Origin: Actinopolyspora mzabensis
GTDB lineage: Bacteria; Actinomycetota; Actinomycetes; Mycobacteriales; Pseudonocardiaceae
Reading direction: 5' to 3'
Assembly (NCBI RefSeq): GCF_900101095.1
Contig: NZ_FNFM01000003.1
Coordinates: forward strand, 310,001 to 374,000
Length of the DNA stretch: 64,000 nt
In this document: positions 62,232 to 64,000 of the stretch, piece by piece
How positions within the stretch are numbered: the stretch's first letter is position 1
Layout of the letters: every line of letters starts with the position of its first letter
Notes under the pieces: model-generated
Databases searched by the model: none
The model's input: the letters and a program-made list of their open reading frames with translations, nothing else
What the model was told of the DNA's origin: nothing
Translations under genes and position numbers: made by a program

Positions 62232-63698
62232 TCACCGAGCGTTCCGGGTGCACGGATCCTGGCAAGCATGGTTCACCGCGGGCAACGGCAGCGGACTTAC
62301 CCGGCAGGTGTTTTCGATGCCGACGGCTGCTGTCACGGCCCCCGCCACGCACAACCCCGCCGAGATGAACATGGCTGTCCCGTACCCCTGCCCCAGCGGT
62401 TGCCCCGCGGCGAGGCCGGACAGCCCCGCCAGTGGTGGCAGCACTGCCACCGCCAGCAGTCCGGCCACCCGTGAGATGGCGTTGTTGACGCCGGAAGCGA
62501 CACCGCCATGTTCGCGTCCCACCGAGGCCAGCACGGCCGAGGTCAGTGGTGCGACGGTGACCGACAGTCCGAGACCGAAGATCAGCACAGCCGGAAGCAC
62601 GGTGGCCGGATAGGACGTTCCGGGCGTCACACGCGTCATCAGCACGAGCCCACAGGCACACACCAGCGGGCCGATGGTCATCGGCCACCGCGGACCGATC
62701 CGCTGCGCCAGTGCTCCCATTCTGCTGGACAGCAGCAGCATGACCAGGGTGATCGGCAACGTGGCGAGTCCCGCTGCCGTAGCCGAGTAGTCGAGCGTCT
62801 GCTGCAGCTGCAACGACAGCAGGAACAACGCCGAACTCAGAGCGCCGTAGACGGTGAACGTGGTGAGGTTGGCCCCGACGAACTGGCGCGAGCGGAACAG
62901 CGACAGCGGAAGCAACGGTGCGGACTGCCTCGCCTCGATGAAGGGGAAGGCGAGCAGCCCCGCCGTCCCGACGAGCGCCGCGAGCACGGTGATCGGGTTC
63001 CAGCCGTGTGCGGGGGCTTCGATCAGCGCGTACACGGCACCGGCCAGCCCGAGCGTGACCGCCGCCGCGCCGGCGAGGTCGGGCGGCCCCGAGATGTCGG
63101 GATCGCGGGTCTCGGGGACATGGCGCCGGGTGACCAGCAGGGCGATCGCGGCGATGGGAAGGTTGATGAGGAACACCCAGCGCCAGGAGGCGGTGTCGAC
63201 CAGCCAGCCACCCACGAAAGGTCCGATCGCGGCGGCGATGCCGGTCAGTCCCGCCCATGTGCCGACGGCTTTACCGCGGTCGTCCTGGCTGATGGAGGCG
63301 TTGATCAGGGCGAGGCTGCCCGGAACCAGTAGTGCACCACCGATGCCCTGCACCAGTCGTGCCGTGATCAGTTCCGCTCCCCCGCTCGCCAGCCCGCAGC
63401 CCAGTGAGGCCAGGGTGAACAGCACCAGTCCGACGCTGAAGACGCGCCTGCGGCCGTATCGGTCCCCGAGTGCTCCTCCCAGCAGCAACAGGGAGCTCAG
63501 TGTCAGCAGGTAGGCGTCGAGCACCCACTGCAGCAGGGCGAAAGTGCCGCCGATGTCGCGGCTGATGGCGGGCAGCGCGACGTTGACCACCGAGCCGTCC
63601 AGGAAGGCCACTCCGGAACCGAGCATGGTGGCGAGGATGATCCATCGTCCTGGTGCGGAGCGCAGTGGCACGGGCTCGTCGGCGCGGTGAGCGCTCAT
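62232..63698 (-). CDS. MFS drug exporter, DHA2 (EmrB/QacA) family
   Basis: 488 residues with 14 predicted transmembrane helices. Motif D1 is LDGSVVNVALPAI, motif A is GDRYGRRRVF, and motif C-like GIGGALLVPGSLALI marks antiporters. It probably exports toxic or self-made small molecules using the proton gradient. The ATG at 63698 has no ribosome site but a TATCCT element about 10 bases upstream, consistent with a leaderless mRNA. The next gene upstream on the same strand is an SDR. Confidence 0.93.
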   Translation of the reverse strand: MSAHRADEPVPLRSAPGRWIILATMLGSGVAFLDGSVVNVALPAISRDIGGTFALLQWVLDAYLLTLSSLLLLGGALGDRYGRRRVFSVGLVLFTLASLGCGLASGGAELITARLVQGIGGALLVPGSLALINASISQDDRGKAVGTWAGLTGIAAAIGPFVGGWLVDTASWRWVFLINLPIAAIALLVTRRHVPETRDPDISGPPDLAGAAAVTLGLAGAVYALIEAPAHGWNPITVLAALVGTAGLLAFPFIEARQSAPLLPLSLFRSRQFVGANLTTFTVYGALSSALFLLSLQLQQTLDYSATAAGLATLPITLVMLLLSSRMGALAQRIGPRWPMTIGPLVCACGLVLMTRVTPGTSYPATVLPAVLIFGLGLSVTVAPLTSAVLASVGREHGGVASGVNNAISRVAGLLAVAVLPPLAGLSGLAAGQPLGQGYGTAMFISAGLCVAGAVTAAVGIENTCRVSPLPLPAVNHACQDPCTRNAR

Positions 63699-63757
63699 CG
63701 GGTGAGGATAACCGTTGTGGGCGGTTTCGGCCGGGGTGTTGTCACGCCATGTGGTCC

Positions 63758-64000
63758 CTATCGTTTTGCCAGTCCTCCGTCGACGATGTACTGGCTGGCG
63801 GTGATGTAGGTGGCGTCGTCGGAGAGCAGGAAGAGGGCGACCGCGGCGGCTTCCTCGGCGGTGCCGATGCGGTTGAGGGGGACGCGGCTGACGACGTCGC
63901 GTTCGAATTCTTTTCGGGTTTCGTTGCTCATGAAGTCGCGGAAGGCGGTGTCGATCGCGCCTGGGACGAGAACGTTGACGCGGATTCCCCGTTCGGCCAG
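63758..64000 (-). CDS. SDR-family oxidoreductase, 3' part (runs off the window)
   Basis: 80 codons of the C-terminal end, open to the right edge: GIRVNVLVPGAIDTAF, NRIGTAEEAAAVALFLLSDD and ASQYIVDGGLAKR, then stop. The PGxIxT and Rossmann-type DGG ends are classical SDR marks, close to FabG/glucose-dehydrogenase-like enzymes. The catalytic YxxxK and cofactor site lie outside the window. It is separated from the exporter by 59 bases on the same strand, so the two may be co-transcribed. Confidence 0.9.
   Translation of the reverse strand: MAERGIRVNVLVPGAIDTAFRDFMSNETRKEFERDVVSRVPLNRIGTAEEAAAVALFLLSDDATYITASQYIVDGGLAKR

Overview
The window is high-GC DNA with GTG/TTG starts, strong GGAGG-type ribosome sites and several promoter-to-start distances that suit leaderless mRNAs. 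Its gene families (a blaL-blaA-blaB triad, LacI/GH3/GH12 plant-polymer genes, an ImmA/MAB_1171c pair, an EndoQ-UvrD fusion) point to a filamentous actinomycete. Pseudonocardiales (Actinopolyspora- or Saccharopolyspora-like) is my best guess; the genus is not proven.

Layout. 1-2.6 kb: a chain of tiny ORFs, an orphan NarL-type response regulator and a broken cytidine deaminase. 3.2-15 kb: a plant-polysaccharide locus with a LacI repressor, a Tat-exported GH3-CBM6 enzyme with a perfect 18-bp operator, a secreted GH12 endoglucanase, fused wreckage of a GH127 enzyme and a second LacI, and a secreted GH3 beta-glucosidase. A self-contained TetR/NAD(P)-reductase pair with twin operators lies inside it. 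14.8-21 kb: a CPBP protease, a coupled amidohydrolase-kynureninase operon, a decayed DUF389 gene and an acyl-CoA ligase.

21.6-33.2 kb looks like a genomic island. It opens with a tyrosine recombinase divergent from a zinc-motif coiled-coil protein around a loxP-like inverted repeat. It contains two different Tn3-family remnants that truncate neighbouring genes, and it closes with a shattered second integrase. Inside is an intact STAS / CBS-BON / unknown / TerC / winged-helix module with symmetric AT-rich operator repeats.

33-41.8 kb: an isochorismatase-like hydrolase, an orphan 3Fe-4S ferredoxin, a MerR-peroxiredoxin fusion with a late frameshift, remnants of CsaA and a flavin oxidase, the beta-lactamase triad, a dienelactone hydrolase and an alpha/beta-hydrolase-MerR operon. 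42.3-47.1 kb: a probable membrane sensor (cytoplasmic domain, one TM, periplasmic-binding domain) split by an in-frame TAA, followed by an ImmA/IrrE-like peptidase and a MAB_1171c-type membrane protein. 47-54.2 kb: a 2'-5' RNA ligase-like protein, HrpB helicase and a LacI / DapA-like / Nramp-like catabolic unit with palindromic operators. 54.4-64 kb: the right end of a dead TnpB element, an RibD/DHFR-like reductase, a broken GNAT, the EndoQ-UvrD fusion, malate dehydrogenase, a BKACE-type enzyme, an EmrB/QacA exporter and the 3' end of an SDR gene that runs off the window.

Broken genes are frequent before 36 kb and around 54-56 kb and rare elsewhere. Either the flanks are decaying accessory DNA or the assembly carries local indels; raw-read checking would decide. 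No tRNA, rRNA or CRISPR array was seen.
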